From: DAOTXK01 sp034435395
Lineage (GTDB): Bacteria > Chloroflexota > Anaerolineae > Aggregatilineales > Ch27
Assembly: GCA_034435395.1 (NCBI GenBank)
Contig: DAOTXK010000120.1
Span: 1-53,944 of the forward strand
Direction of reading: 5' to 3'
Length of the DNA stretch: 53,944 nt
Part shown: positions 16,323 through 24,953 of the stretch, piece by piece
Position numbering within the stretch: position 1 is the stretch's first letter
Layout: each line of letters starts with the position of its first letter
Program-made: the position numbers and the translations under genes
The notes under the pieces: generated by a model
Told to the model about the DNA's origin: nothing
Databases searched by the model: none
The model's input: only the letters and a program-made list of their open reading frames with translations

Positions 16323-17591
16323 ATGAGCTACGACATTGTTCAGGACCTGGTCGATCAGCTTGAGGATAAAAAACCCGGCGTCCGTATCCGGGCCTTGCGG
16401 CGGCTGGCGGCCATCGGCGATCCCCGCGCCGTGCCGGAAATCAGCAATGTCTACCTCAACGAGGACGAGCGCCCGGAGGTGAAAAAGGTCGCCCGGGAAG
16501 CGTTGGGCACTTTCCAGGCGATCAGAGAGGCCATCGACCAGCAGATCGACGTGGAACTGCCGGACCCCAGCACCGTCAAAGACCCGCTGATCTCGCCGGA
16601 GATGCTCAGGCGGCTGCTGATCGGCCTGGCGGCCCTGATGGTCGTTTTTTGGGTAGTGGATGTCGTCCTGCTGTTGCTCCCGCCGTCGGCCCTGGCCACC
16701 CAGGACGCACTGGCGATATTGCAGAGCCGGTATGCCCGGGTGCGGGCCGACGCCGAACATCAGGGGCAGGCGTGGCAGTCCATGCGCGATGGCGGCCCGC
16801 TGGACTGCAACATCCCCGCGCCCGCGCCCGGCTCGACCAATTCGCGGGACCTGGCGGAACTGGCGATTGAGGGGGCGGTCTCCTCCCCGCTGCCGCAGGC
16901 CAGGCAGGCGCTGGTGGCGGCCATCGATCAGCTGGCCGTCCCGGCTGGCAACTGGCTGGTCGGCTGTAATGCCAATATCTTCCCCATGTCGGCGAATCAG
17001 AATCTGGAGTTTGTGGCGCGGGCACTGGTCTTGCTGGATGACGCGGCGGACCTGCTGGCCCAGGCGGGGGCGCTTCCGCCCATCACGCCCGGCCAGCCGA
17101 CGGAGCCACTCTCTCCCGGCCCGCCACCAGCCGCGACCGCCACCGAGTCCCCAGGGGGGCCTACCCTCGAACCAACGCCAGCCTTCGACCCTTCGCCCTA
17201 TATCCGGGGGATGCGCGAGCGCATCGATGTGGTGATGGGCGGGCGCGGCGTGGGGACCCTGCTGCCGACCTTCTGGGAGGATGTGCGGCGCACCGGCCAG
17301 TCGTTTGGGTGTCGGCAGGCCTTGAGCGCCGACGACCTGATCGATTACACCCTGGTGACGCCGGCGATCGCCGCTCTGGAGCCACGGCTGCAAAACGCGG
17401 CCATCACCTTAAATGTTGGCCTGGCCCTGGCGCGGGATTCGTTGCGGAACTTTCAGCAGGGCTGTTCGACCGGCAACTTCGGTCCGTTGCTCGACGTGGG
17501 GCAGGAACAGGCCCGGCAGGCCGTCAGCGCCCTGAACCAGGCGGCTGCTCTGCTGGATCAGTTGCAGGCCGAACTGCGATCCCGCCAGTGA
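16323..17591 (+). CDS. HEAT-repeat single-pass membrane protein, unknown function
   Basis: A 422-aa protein starting at ATG 16323 (GAGAGGG upstream). Residues 1-65 form two HEAT-like helices (LVDQLEDKKPGVRIRALRRL, then IGDPRAVPEISNVY ... VKKVAREALGTF). A single hydrophobic helix at ~98-120 (LLIGLAALMVVFWVVDVVLLLL) puts the rest outside the membrane. The outer part has two helical modules with cysteines, separated by a Pro/Thr/Glu linker (~residues 255-290), and ends in a Gln/Ala-rich helix. With the HEAT part inside, it could link a cytoplasmic partner to an external sensor or scaffold, but this is inference. An ATG-bearing extension to 16206 has no ribosome site. Confidence 0.75.
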   Translation: MSYDIVQDLVDQLEDKKPGVRIRALRRLAAIGDPRAVPEISNVYLNEDERPEVKKVAREALGTFQAIREAIDQQIDVELPDPSTVKDPLISPEMLRRLLIGLAALMVVFWVVDVVLLLLPPSALATQDALAILQSRYARVRADAEHQGQAWQSMRDGGPLDCNIPAPAPGSTNSRDLAELAIEGAVSSPLPQARQALVAAIDQLAVPAGNWLVGCNANIFPMSANQNLEFVARALVLLDDAADLLAQAGALPPITPGQPTEPLSPGPPPAATATESPGGPTLEPTPAFDPSPYIRGMRERIDVVMGGRGVGTLLPTFWEDVRRTGQSFGCRQALSADDLIDYTLVTPAIAALEPRLQNAAITLNVGLALARDSLRNFQQGCSTGNFGPLLDVGQEQARQAVSALNQAAALLDQLQAELRSRQ

Positions 17592-17628
17592 TGGCCGGGG
17601 CGGTCTGGGGCGGTCGATCGGGGCTGGT

Positions 17629-18459
17629 TCAGGGGGCGGAGTCTGCCGCCGGAGCCTCGAACAGGGCGCGCTGCGGGAAGACCAGCCGCTCCTGGGTGTA
17701 ATCGGCCTGGCTGAGGGCCCGGGCGTTGGCCCGTTCGAAATCAGCGTGCAGGTCCTCAACGCGCATGATCTGCTGAGCGGACGGTTCCAGGGAATACAGG
17801 AGCAGGCTCACGGTGTATTTGCCGGGCACGATGACCAGCCAGCTGCCGTCCCTGACTCGCTTTTTGGCCGGTCCCAGCGGGCCTTTTTGTTGGATGAAGT
17901 CCGGCAGGGCCTGCAAAATCGGGATGATGTCTTTGGGGCGGGGCGGGCGGCTGCCATGGTGCACGATGGGCCTGATCTGACCCAGCGGGAAGAGGGCGTA
18001 AAACAGCAGGCGCGCGGCAAAATGCTGCCGCAGGAAACTGGTATGGCCGGGGCGGGCCACCGTTTTCCAGGCGTCGGACTGAGGATTGCGGCTCAGCAGG
18101 GCCTCGATGATCAGGCGTTGCTCGCCGTAGCGGTTGTAGATGGCGTGGAACTGGGCGCGGTTGATCCGCCCCTGGGCGAATTCCTCCGCCACGCTGGTCA
18201 TCCGCTGGCGCAGGTGTTCCAGCGTTTCCTGGGGGCTCATCCGGGCAACGGTGGCCGGGCTGCGGCTCTCCGTCTGGTCGGTGGTTTTATCCAGCGGTCC
18301 GGTGGGGGGCTTGGCCGGGATCAGGCGGGGTTTGGCGGGCGGGTTGAGGGTAGGCCGGGAGGGGCGGACCGGCGAACGCGCCGCCTCATCACTCCGTCCA
18401 GGATCGTCCGGCGGCGGAGGTGTGGCCGGGGATTGTAAGGGATCGTGCGCGCCGCTCAC
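17629..18459 (-). CDS. conserved-looking protein of unknown function downstream of a small GTPase
   Basis: A 276-aa cytoplasmic protein. Residues 1-70 are a disordered Pro/Ser/Arg-rich tail (QSPATPPPPDDPGRSDEA). A helical segment follows (TLEHLRQRMTSVAEEFAQGR then INRAQFHAIYNRYGEQRLII) and then an alpha/beta region with the motif WLVIVPGKYTVSLLLYSLEP near residue 205. The middle helical part resembles short-coiled SHOCT-type or effector-binding helices. I do not recognise a family. It is the second gene after the Ras-like GTPase on the same strand (108 bp gap), so it is the obvious candidate for a regulator or effector of that GTPase (inference). Confidence 0.65.
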   Translation of the reverse strand: MSGAHDPLQSPATPPPPDDPGRSDEAARSPVRPSRPTLNPPAKPRLIPAKPPTGPLDKTTDQTESRSPATVARMSPQETLEHLRQRMTSVAEEFAQGRINRAQFHAIYNRYGEQRLIIEALLSRNPQSDAWKTVARPGHTSFLRQHFAARLLFYALFPLGQIRPIVHHGSRPPRPKDIIPILQALPDFIQQKGPLGPAKKRVRDGSWLVIVPGKYTVSLLLYSLEPSAQQIMRVEDLHADFERANARALSQADYTQERLVFPQRALFEAPAADSAP

Positions 18460-18567
18460 AGCCTCATCCCTCGCCTTCTGTCATGCTCCTGACCATCTTA
18501 GCAGAAAAACAACCGTTCGCAAAGTCGGCCAGCGTCGGGGCCGGCCCTGGGAGCGGCAGGCTCGCCG

Positions 18568-19080
18568 CTATTCCATGACATTAACCGCCAGGTGAGCCAG
18601 CCCTTTAAACAACGGCTCGACGTTCTGGCCGGTGGCGGCGCTGGTCTCCAGAAAGGGCATGTTCTGCTCCCTGGCCCACCGGCGCGCTTCTTCCGTGGGA
18701 ACCGCGTTTGGCAAATCCACCTTGTTGGCGATGAGCACCATCGGCGCGTGGGGCGCGATGGCCCGGATTTCGTCGCGCCAGCGGGGCAGGCTGTAAAAAC
18801 TCGGCGGCTCGGACACATCATAAACCAGGGCCACGGCCCGCGCGCCCCGGTAGAACGTATCCCGGAAGCTGCCAAACCGCTCCTGCCCGGCCACATCCCA
18901 GATCGAGAGTTTGATGTCCCGGTCGCCCAGCCGCAGGGTTTTGGTCTGGAAGTCCACGCCCAGCGTCATCACGCGCGACTCCTCAAATTTGCCCTCGCAG
19001 TAACGGCGAATCAGACTGGTTTTGCCCACGTTGGCGTCGCCGGCGATGACGACCTTGTAGACAGTCGAGACGGTACTCAA
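18568..19080 (-). CDS. Ras/Rab-like small GTPase
   Basis: A 170-aa prokaryotic Ras-superfamily GTPase containing all five G motifs: G1 GDANVGKT (residues 14-21), G2 Thr in VMTLGVDF, G3 WDVAGQE, G4 NKVD and G5 ETSA. The region around G3 (KLSIWDVAGQERFGSFRDTFYRGA) is strikingly Rab-like, including the catalytic Gln. There is no C-terminal cysteine for lipidation. The start is TTG 19080, preceded by GAGGAG; a longer reading from GTG 19200 overlaps a TACAAT box and encodes a low-complexity Pro/Ala leader. Bacterial relatives (MglA and Rup families) control polarity, motility or surface events. The partner gene at 17629 follows; no Roadblock/LC7 protein is visible nearby. Confidence 0.9.
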   Translation of the reverse strand: MSTVSTVYKVVIAGDANVGKTSLIRRYCEGKFEESRVMTLGVDFQTKTLRLGDRDIKLSIWDVAGQERFGSFRDTFYRGARAVALVYDVSEPPSFYSLPRWRDEIRAIAPHAPMVLIANKVDLPNAVPTEEARRWAREQNMPFLETSAATGQNVEPLFKGLAHLAVNVME

Positions 19081-19382
19081 GGCTCGCTCCTCGGGTGATG
19101 GCGTCGGCGGCGCGGTTGTATCCGGCGCGCCCCTGGCCGGTGGGGCGGCCTGGGTTCGGATGGACAGCGCGGCCAGCAATGCCTCCCCGTTATTGTACAC
19201 AAAGCCGGGTCGTTACGCTGCGGCGGGATAGGTGGCGGCGACAGGACCGTCGGCATCCATGCCGACGCTACTATCCCTGGCGGCGAACCCGAACAATGGT
19301 TATCATGGCCTTTTCCGCGCCACCTTCAGCCGGGGGCGCGCTCTACCAGGGGAAACGCATATTTGTTGGAAGGAAAAAGGTG
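19081..19382. other. intergenic region between divergent GTPase and dehydrogenase genes
   Basis: This 302-bp gap holds a leftward TACAAT (19192-19197) likely serving the GTPase, the perfect dyad at 19249, and a rightward TATCAT (19301-19306) 77 bp before the dehydrogenase start. No RNA gene is seen. Confidence 0.4.
19249..19266. repeat. perfect 8+8 bp dyad between divergent promoters
   Basis: GTCGGCAT-CC-ATGCCGAC. The two-base centre is too tight for an RNA loop, so a protein-binding operator is more likely than a terminator. Confidence 0.5.
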
Positions 19383-20573
19383 ATGAAAAAATCGGTTGTT
19401 GTCGTACTGGCGGTTGTGTTGATGCTGTCGGCGGCGCTGGCCGCATATGGGCAGGGCGGCGAGGAGCCGATCACCCGGCGCAGCGCGCCGCCGGACCCAT
19501 CGGGCGTGCGGCTGGCCCTGGTGGCCGAGGGCTTTGATCGCCCGCTGCTGCTCACCAACGCCGGGGATGACTCCGGCCGGCTGTTTGTGGTCGAGCAGAC
19601 CGGGCGCATCTGGATGGTGCAGAATGGCGAGCGGCTGCCAGCGCCGTTTTTTGATCTGTCGGGCGCGGTCTCACGCATCAGCGGTTATTCGGAGCGCGGG
19701 CTGCTGGGGCTGGCCTTCCACCCGGATTACGCCGACAACGGGCGTTTGTTCGTGGATTACACCAACCGCGACGGGGATACGGTCGTGGCCGAGTACGCGG
19801 TTGCCGCCGACGATCCGAACGCCGCCGATCCGGGCAGTGGGCGGACGCTGCTGACCGTCCAGCAGCCCTACGCCAACCACAACGGCGGTCACCTGGCCTT
19901 CGGGCCGGACGGCTACCTGTATATCTCGGTGGGCGACGGCGGCTCGGCGGGCGATCCCCAGGGCAACGCCCAGAACCCCTGGACTTTGCTGGGGTCGATC
20001 CTGCGCATCGATGTGGACGGCGAGGAGCCATATGCCGTCCCGGCGGATAACCCGTTTGTGGCGAGCGGCCTGGGCACGCCGGAAGTGTGGGCGTATGGCC
20101 TGCGCAACGTCTGGCGCTTCAGTTTTGACCGGGCGACCGGCGACCTGTACCTGGCCGATGTCGGGCAGAACCTGTGGGAGGAGATCAACTTCCAGCCAGC
20201 GGGCAGCCCCGGCGGCCAGAATTATGGCTGGAACCGTTACGAAGGCACCCACCCCTATTCCGGCGGCCAGGCCCCGCCGGACATGGTGCCCCCCATCGCC
20301 GAATACGCGCACGCGGCGGGCGGCTGCTCGGTCTCCGGCGGTTACGTGTACCGGGGCGAGGCGCTGCCGGACCTGGCGGGAGTGTACTTTTACGGCGACT
20401 GGTGCACGGGCAACATCTGGGCGGCCTACCGCGACGAGGCCGGGGCCTGGCAGGCGGACCTGTTCCTGGCACAGCCGGGCAACCTGATCAGCTCCTTTGG
20501 CGAGGACGAAGCGGGCGAGCTGTACGTGGTGAATTACAACGGCAGCATCTGGCGCTTCGAGCCGGCCGGGTAG
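19383..20573 (+). CDS. secreted PQQ-type sugar dehydrogenase (glucose/sorbosone dehydrogenase family)
   Basis: A 396-aa exported protein starting at ATG 19383 with AAGGAAAAAGGTG upstream. The signal peptide (KKSVVVVLAVVLMLSAALAAYG) is followed by a six-bladed beta-propeller of the soluble aldose sugar dehydrogenase type: RPLLLTNAGDDSGRLFVVEQ, RGLLGLAFHPDYADNG, the motif NHNGGHLAFGPDGYLYISVGDGG split across residues ~165-190, VWAYGLRNVWRFSFD, YLADVGQNLWEEIN and GGYVYRG. Such enzymes oxidise sugars using PQQ, though many homologues lack proven cofactor. Two cysteines near the C-terminus (GGCSVSGG and GDWCTGN) may pair. Expected location is extracytoplasmic. No PQQ synthesis genes lie in the window. 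Confidence 0.9.
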   Translation: MKKSVVVVLAVVLMLSAALAAYGQGGEEPITRRSAPPDPSGVRLALVAEGFDRPLLLTNAGDDSGRLFVVEQTGRIWMVQNGERLPAPFFDLSGAVSRISGYSERGLLGLAFHPDYADNGRLFVDYTNRDGDTVVAEYAVAADDPNAADPGSGRTLLTVQQPYANHNGGHLAFGPDGYLYISVGDGGSAGDPQGNAQNPWTLLGSILRIDVDGEEPYAVPADNPFVASGLGTPEVWAYGLRNVWRFSFDRATGDLYLADVGQNLWEEINFQPAGSPGGQNYGWNRYEGTHPYSGGQAPPDMVPPIAEYAHAAGGCSVSGGYVYRGEALPDLAGVYFYGDWCTGNIWAAYRDEAGAWQADLFLAQPGNLISSFGEDEAGELYVVNYNGSIWRFEPAG

Positions 20574-20617
20574 CGCCAGCGGCGGGCGACTCCGGCCCAA
20601 ACGTCATGGCTGCGGTA

Positions 20618-20626
20618 TGATAAAAT
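20618..20626 (+). promoter_or_regulatory. extended -10 promoter (TGATAAAAT)
   Basis: TGn joined to TAAAAT 38 bp before the GT39 start, with an overlapping TATGAT. No -35 match. Confidence 0.5.
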
Positions 20627-20663
20627 GGCGGCCTGCTGAGCCGCGTGCGACGGGGAGCGAGCG

Positions 20664-22787
20664 ATGACGAAACCCCGAATCCTGATCGCGCTGGCCCTGA
20701 TCTTGCTGCTGGCTTTCGGCCTGCGCGCCCGCGCCCTGGAGGAAAAAGCCTTCTGGTGGGACGAGGCGTGGTCGGTGTGGGTGTCTAACCGCTCGCTGGC
20801 CGAGGCGACGGAACTGACCACGCGGGACGTGCATCCCCCGCTGTATCAGTGGCTGCTGGGCGGCTGGATTCGGCTGGCGGGCATCAGCGAGTTCGCCGCC
20901 CGGATGCCCTCCGTGTATGCGGGCGTGCTGACGGTGGCCGCCGTTTATCCGCTGACCCGGCGGCTGAGCGGACGGCGGGGAGCGACGCTGCTGGCGGTCT
21001 TGTTCCTGGCGCTGGCCCCGCTGCATCTCCGCTGGTCGCAGGAGACGCGCATGTACGCCACGGTGGCTTTGTTCGCCGCCCTGACCGTCTGCGCCTATCT
21101 GTGGGTCGGGGAGCGATGGTCCGGCTGGTGGGCGCTGTTGGTGGTGGCAGGGACGGCGGCCATGCTGACCCATTACCTGGCCGCCTGTGTGCTGGCCCTG
21201 CTTAACCTGCACTGGCTGCTCACCTGGCGGGGCCGGAAGCGGGCGTTTCACGGGCGCTGGATCGCGGCGATGGCCTTCACGGGGCTGCTGCTGGGCGTCT
21301 GGATGCTGTACGCTTACGAGCGCATCCGGCGGGGCGGCGGGGGCACCAGCGGCCTGTCGCTGGATGTGGTGTACCAGTTGGGGGCGACGCTGCTGGCGGT
21401 GGGCCGGTCGGTGAACGTGGAGAGTTATGCGCTGCCCACGCTGGCGGTGATGGCGGCGCTGGCGGCGGGGTTGGCCCTGTTCCTGCGGCGGGACTGGCCG
21501 GCCGGGCTGCTGGTGATCCTGTTCGCGCTGCTGCCGCCGCTGGTCATCTTTTTGTTGAGCGTCCGCGCCTCGGAATGGTACGCCCCCAAGCCGGAAGAGC
21601 GCTACTTTGTGATCTTTCTCCCCATCCTCACCGCCGGGATGGGGACGGCGTTTGATCAGCTCCGCCGGGCGTGGCGTCCCCTGGGTCTCGCGGCCTGCGT
21701 TGGCCTGATCGCCCTGTACGGCTGGTCGGACCTGGAGGCGCTGGATGGGCGCTACTTCCGCGATGACCACGCCAGCATTGTCGGCGCGCTGGCCGTCCTG
21801 GCGGAGCCGGGCGACCCGGTGGTCTTCATCACCGGGGAGCGCTACCCGCTGGTGACCTATAACCTGGACCGGCTGGAGAACGGGCTGTCGGCCCAGTACG
21901 ACCTGATCGGCGTGCCGGACGCGGGCGAAGCGGTCGACGGGCAGATGCAGGCGCTGATCGGCGACCGGTCGTGGTTCTGGCTGTTGCAGATCGAACCGGC
22001 CCAGGGCGATCCGCAGGGCCGCCAGCGGGCCTGGATCGACGCCCACTACCGGCGGGTTTACCATACTGTGGCCGGTTACAACAGCCTGAGCCTCTACACT
22101 CGCACGGATGACCGCCAGCCGCCGGCCAGCGACCGGGTGCTGCCGCCGCCCATCCGCGAGGCCCGGCCCGGCGACCTGATCCGCATCGGCGTGCCGGGTG
22201 GCCTGGCGGTCGACCTGGTACACGACGGCCAGGTGATCGTCACCCAGACGGCGGAAGAATGGCAACTGCTGGAATTCCCGGTGTATCCCAGCGCCGCACC
22301 GGGCGAGTACGCGCTGCGGGCGGGCGGCGTGGCGTATCCGTTCCGGGTGACGCATGTCGCGCCAGTGACGGGGCAGGTTCCGGCCAACGTCAACGTGCCC
22401 ATCGGCCCGCTGCGCCTGCTGGGCTACACCCTCGACCGGACCCACCTTTCCCCCGGCGAGACCGTCACGGTCACGCTCTACTGGCAGGCGGAGGCTATCC
22501 CCGCCGAGGATTACACCGTCTTTTTCCACCTGCTGGGGCCATTCAACCCAGCGACCGGCGGCCCGGTGTGGGATGCCAATGACAGCTACCCCGCCGGGAT
22601 TCCCACCCGGCTGTGGTGGGAAGGGCTGCTGGCCGCTGACCGGCGGAGCCTGCGCGCCCCGGAGGCGATGCCGCCGGGGGTGCACCGCCTGGAAGCCGGG
22701 CTGTACCGGGCGGATACCGGCGAGCGCCTGCTCACGCCCGACGGCGCGGATCACGTGATCATCGCCGAGGTGGAGGTCACGGGGTGA
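20664..22787 (+). CDS. GT39-family membrane glycosyltransferase
   Basis: A 707-aa polytopic protein of the dolichyl/polyprenyl-phosphate-mannose glycosyltransferase superfamily (PMT/ArnT-like), which transfers sugars from polyprenyl carriers to proteins or lipids outside the membrane. The first loop has the hallmark acidic pair (FWWDEAWSVW), then DVHPPLYQWLLGGW and RWSQETRMY, and about ten or eleven hydrophobic helices up to residue ~355. A ~350-aa soluble C-terminal portion follows, ending with an immunoglobulin-like beta domain (LLGYTLDRTHLSPGETVTVTLYW). GGGGAGCGAGCG precedes ATG 20664. The acceptor is unknown; the nearby secreted proteins with Thr/Pro linkers could be substrates (inference). 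Confidence 0.88.
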   Translation: MTKPRILIALALILLLAFGLRARALEEKAFWWDEAWSVWVSNRSLAEATELTTRDVHPPLYQWLLGGWIRLAGISEFAARMPSVYAGVLTVAAVYPLTRRLSGRRGATLLAVLFLALAPLHLRWSQETRMYATVALFAALTVCAYLWVGERWSGWWALLVVAGTAAMLTHYLAACVLALLNLHWLLTWRGRKRAFHGRWIAAMAFTGLLLGVWMLYAYERIRRGGGGTSGLSLDVVYQLGATLLAVGRSVNVESYALPTLAVMAALAAGLALFLRRDWPAGLLVILFALLPPLVIFLLSVRASEWYAPKPEERYFVIFLPILTAGMGTAFDQLRRAWRPLGLAACVGLIALYGWSDLEALDGRYFRDDHASIVGALAVLAEPGDPVVFITGERYPLVTYNLDRLENGLSAQYDLIGVPDAGEAVDGQMQALIGDRSWFWLLQIEPAQGDPQGRQRAWIDAHYRRVYHTVAGYNSLSLYTRTDDRQPPASDRVLPPPIREARPGDLIRIGVPGGLAVDLVHDGQVIVTQTAEEWQLLEFPVYPSAAPGEYALRAGGVAYPFRVTHVAPVTGQVPANVNVPIGPLRLLGYTLDRTHLSPGETVTVTLYWQAEAIPAEDYTVFFHLLGPFNPATGGPVWDANDSYPAGIPTRLWWEGLLAADRRSLRAPEAMPPGVHRLEAGLYRADTGERLLTPDGADHVIIAEVEVTG

Positions 22788-22844
22788 GGGAGGCCGTCGG
22801 CTCTCGTCTATCCGGAGGCATGGCGCGTCGCCCCTCAGGCCCCG

Positions 22845-23531
22845 TCAGAGCGCCCGCCGCCACCACTGGTAATCCCCCACCGCCCTGAATCCGGCCCCAT
22901 GGGCGGCGCGGAGAGCCTCGATCTCCGCCAGCGGGATGGCGGCTCCGACCAGGTTCAGGCCAAAGCGGGCACGGACGGCCCTGGCCGCCTCGAATCCCGC
23001 CGCCGATAGTTTCCCCTCGATCCACAGGCCGCGATAGTTCAGCGTGACGACCGGGATGAGGTGGGCGTCCGGGGGGGGAGTGGGGCCGCTTGCTCCTCCG
23101 CTGGTGGAGACGAACAGGCGGCACACCGCCCCGTTTACCTGATAACCGCAGCGGGCGAAGGTGTTCTGGCTGCCGACGTTGTCCAGCTGGATCAGCGCCC
23201 GCGCCAGCGCCGCCCCTGCCGCCCGCCCGGCGTCGGTGCAGACCGTCACCAGCGCCCGGCCAATGCCGCGCCGCCGATGATCGGGATGGACGGCCAGCAG
23301 GTCCACTTCCCAGCGGCGGACGCCCGCCAGCGCGCTTGTCAGGAACCCGTCCACAAAGCCCAGCACCCGGCCATTTTCGATGGCGACCAGCGTCGCGCGT
23401 CCGGGCTGCCGGATCACAGCGGCAATATGGGCAGCCTCGCTGGCCTCGCCGGGCCAGGCAGCGGCTTTGACCGCCGCAATCCCCAGGGCGTCATCCGGCA
23501 CGGCCCACCGGACGGTGAACGAACCGGCCAT
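22845..23531 (-). CDS. GNAT-family N-acetyltransferase
   Basis: A 228-aa acetyl-CoA-dependent acyltransferase. The acetyl-CoA-binding motif A is clear (VDLLAVHPDHRRRGIGRALV, residues ~76-95), preceded by GRVLGFVDGFLTS and followed by LIQLDNVGSQNTFARCGYQ. The last ~85 residues (HLIPVVTLNYRGLWIEG ... YQWWRRAL) form an extension not found in minimal GNATs, perhaps a substrate lid. It starts 18 bp after the MFS gene at 23550, so the two are probably one operon. The substrate is unknown. Confidence 0.87.
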   Translation of the reverse strand: MAGSFTVRWAVPDDALGIAAVKAAAWPGEASEAAHIAAVIRQPGRATLVAIENGRVLGFVDGFLTSALAGVRRWEVDLLAVHPDHRRRGIGRALVTVCTDAGRAAGAALARALIQLDNVGSQNTFARCGYQVNGAVCRLFVSTSGGASGPTPPPDAHLIPVVTLNYRGLWIEGKLSAAGFEAARAVRARFGLNLVGAAIPLAEIEALRAAHGAGFRAVGDYQWWRRAL

Positions 23532-23549
23532 GTCTCGACCCGCTTAGCT

Positions 23550-24800
23550 CTAGGCCGGGGCCGCGGGCGACGAAGCCCGCGCCGACCAGTTCCTCTCCTG
23601 CCGGGTCACGACCCCGGCCAGCAGGCGCAGCCCTGCCCCGAACAGCAGCACGACTGGCAGGGCGATGCCGCCGCTGGCGAGGGCGCTGCCGATCAGAGGA
23701 CCGGCGAAGGTGGCGATCGACATGACCTGGTAGTAGGCACGGGTCCGGCTGGCCCGGCTGGCCGGGGGAGTGCTGAGACTGAAATGGCTGAACTGGCTGA
23801 TGTCCGTCAGGTTCCAGGCGGCGCCGGAGAGCAAAGCGGCGGGCAGGGTGAAATAGAGATTGGGGGCCAGCGCCAGGATGATGGCCGCCAGCCCCGTGCC
23901 GGTGATGCCCCAGGTCATGGCGGCCCGGAACCCAAGGCGGGCGGCCAGCCGGCTGGCCACCATGGAGACGGCGGCCCCGCCCAGCAGTTCCAGGAAGCCG
24001 TAGAGGGCGACGAAACCCTCGTTAGCGCCCAGGCCCTGGACCAGATACAGGGGGATGATCGGGATGAGGGTGAAAAAGGCGGTGAACAGCGCGCCCACGA
24101 TCAGGGCGATCCGCCGGAAATCCGGGGACTGCCAGACGAGACCTTCCGCCGGGTGATCGGCTGGAGTCGGGAGCGGCGTGGCATATAACACGCGCACCTG
24201 CATCACCTGCCACAGGCTAAGCAGCAACAGGACGAAGGCCAGCAGAAACATCGCCTGGTAGTTCCAGGGGAAGGGCGTGCGTTCCAGCCAGAACCCCATG
24301 GCCAGCGTGCTGATGCCCAGGCTGAGATTCAGGGCGAGCATCCGCTGGCTCACCAGCGCGGTCAGGCGCGAATCGCTGACCGCCTCGCGCAGCAGCACCA
24401 GGAAAACCACGTTGGCGATGCCGACGGGGATGGCCCCCACCGAGACGATCATCAGCAGGGCGGCGATCTGCCAGGCTGGTGGCAGGAACGGCACGAGGGC
24501 ATACAACAGGGGCCGCAGCCGGTTGGCCAGGGTCGGCCAGAGTAAAGCTCGCCGGGAATCGGGATAACGCCGATGCCACCAGGGGGCCAGGGCCGACGCC
24601 AGCAACATAAAAACCGCTGGCAACGACGACAACAGTCCCAGCTCCAGGGGGGTGGCGTTCAGCTTGATGGCGAAGATGGATAGGAAGTAACCCATGGCCG
24701 GCCAGCCCAGCCCGAACCAGGTGATTTCCCCTATCAGGTGCCGGAAGTTACGTTTCTCGGTTTGCAGGTTTTCCAGGTTGGTTTCTACAGAGGCGCTCAT
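23550..24800 (-). CDS. MFS transporter, tandem paralogue 1
   Basis: A 416-aa major facilitator superfamily protein with about twelve hydrophobic helices. A short acidic N-terminus (METNLENLQTEKRNFRHLIG-like, residues 1-25) leads into WFGLGWPAMGYFLSIFAIKL and LGLLSSLPAVFMLLASALAPWW; the second half begins near FRRIALIVGALFTAFFTLIP. It is plainly homologous along its length to the next gene upstream on the same strand (24954-26201), sharing NFRHL, SIFAI.L.ATP.ELGLLSSLP, WLER.PFP.NYQ and LTDISQF. Substrate unknown; the linked GNAT suggests drug or metabolite handling (inference). Confidence 0.88.
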   Translation of the reverse strand: MSASVETNLENLQTEKRNFRHLIGEITWFGLGWPAMGYFLSIFAIKLNATPLELGLLSSLPAVFMLLASALAPWWHRRYPDSRRALLWPTLANRLRPLLYALVPFLPPAWQIAALLMIVSVGAIPVGIANVVFLVLLREAVSDSRLTALVSQRMLALNLSLGISTLAMGFWLERTPFPWNYQAMFLLAFVLLLLSLWQVMQVRVLYATPLPTPADHPAEGLVWQSPDFRRIALIVGALFTAFFTLIPIIPLYLVQGLGANEGFVALYGFLELLGGAAVSMVASRLAARLGFRAAMTWGITGTGLAAIILALAPNLYFTLPAALLSGAAWNLTDISQFSHFSLSTPPASRASRTRAYYQVMSIATFAGPLIGSALASGGIALPVVLLFGAGLRLLAGVVTRQERNWSARASSPAAPA

Positions 24801-24953
24801 CGGAGACGCTCATCGCACTCAAGTTGCCTGCCGGCATGTGGCAGGCGAAAACATGGCTGATAACACCATTGTACAGCGGTTGGTTACGGCGAACAGGGCC
24901 AGGAATGGGGCGGTGGGATCAATCATCCCCCCCGGGGGTGGAGACGCGGCCGC

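Noticed and set aside
19081..19200. 40-residue N-terminal extension of the Ras-like GTPase from GTG 19200
   Set aside because: The start overlaps a TACAAT -10 box and the extension is low-complexity; TTG 19080 has GAGGAG at the right distance.
20604..22754. 716-aa leftward ORF opposite the GT39 gene
   Set aside because: The sense strand encodes an evident membrane glycosyltransferase with promoter and ribosome site.
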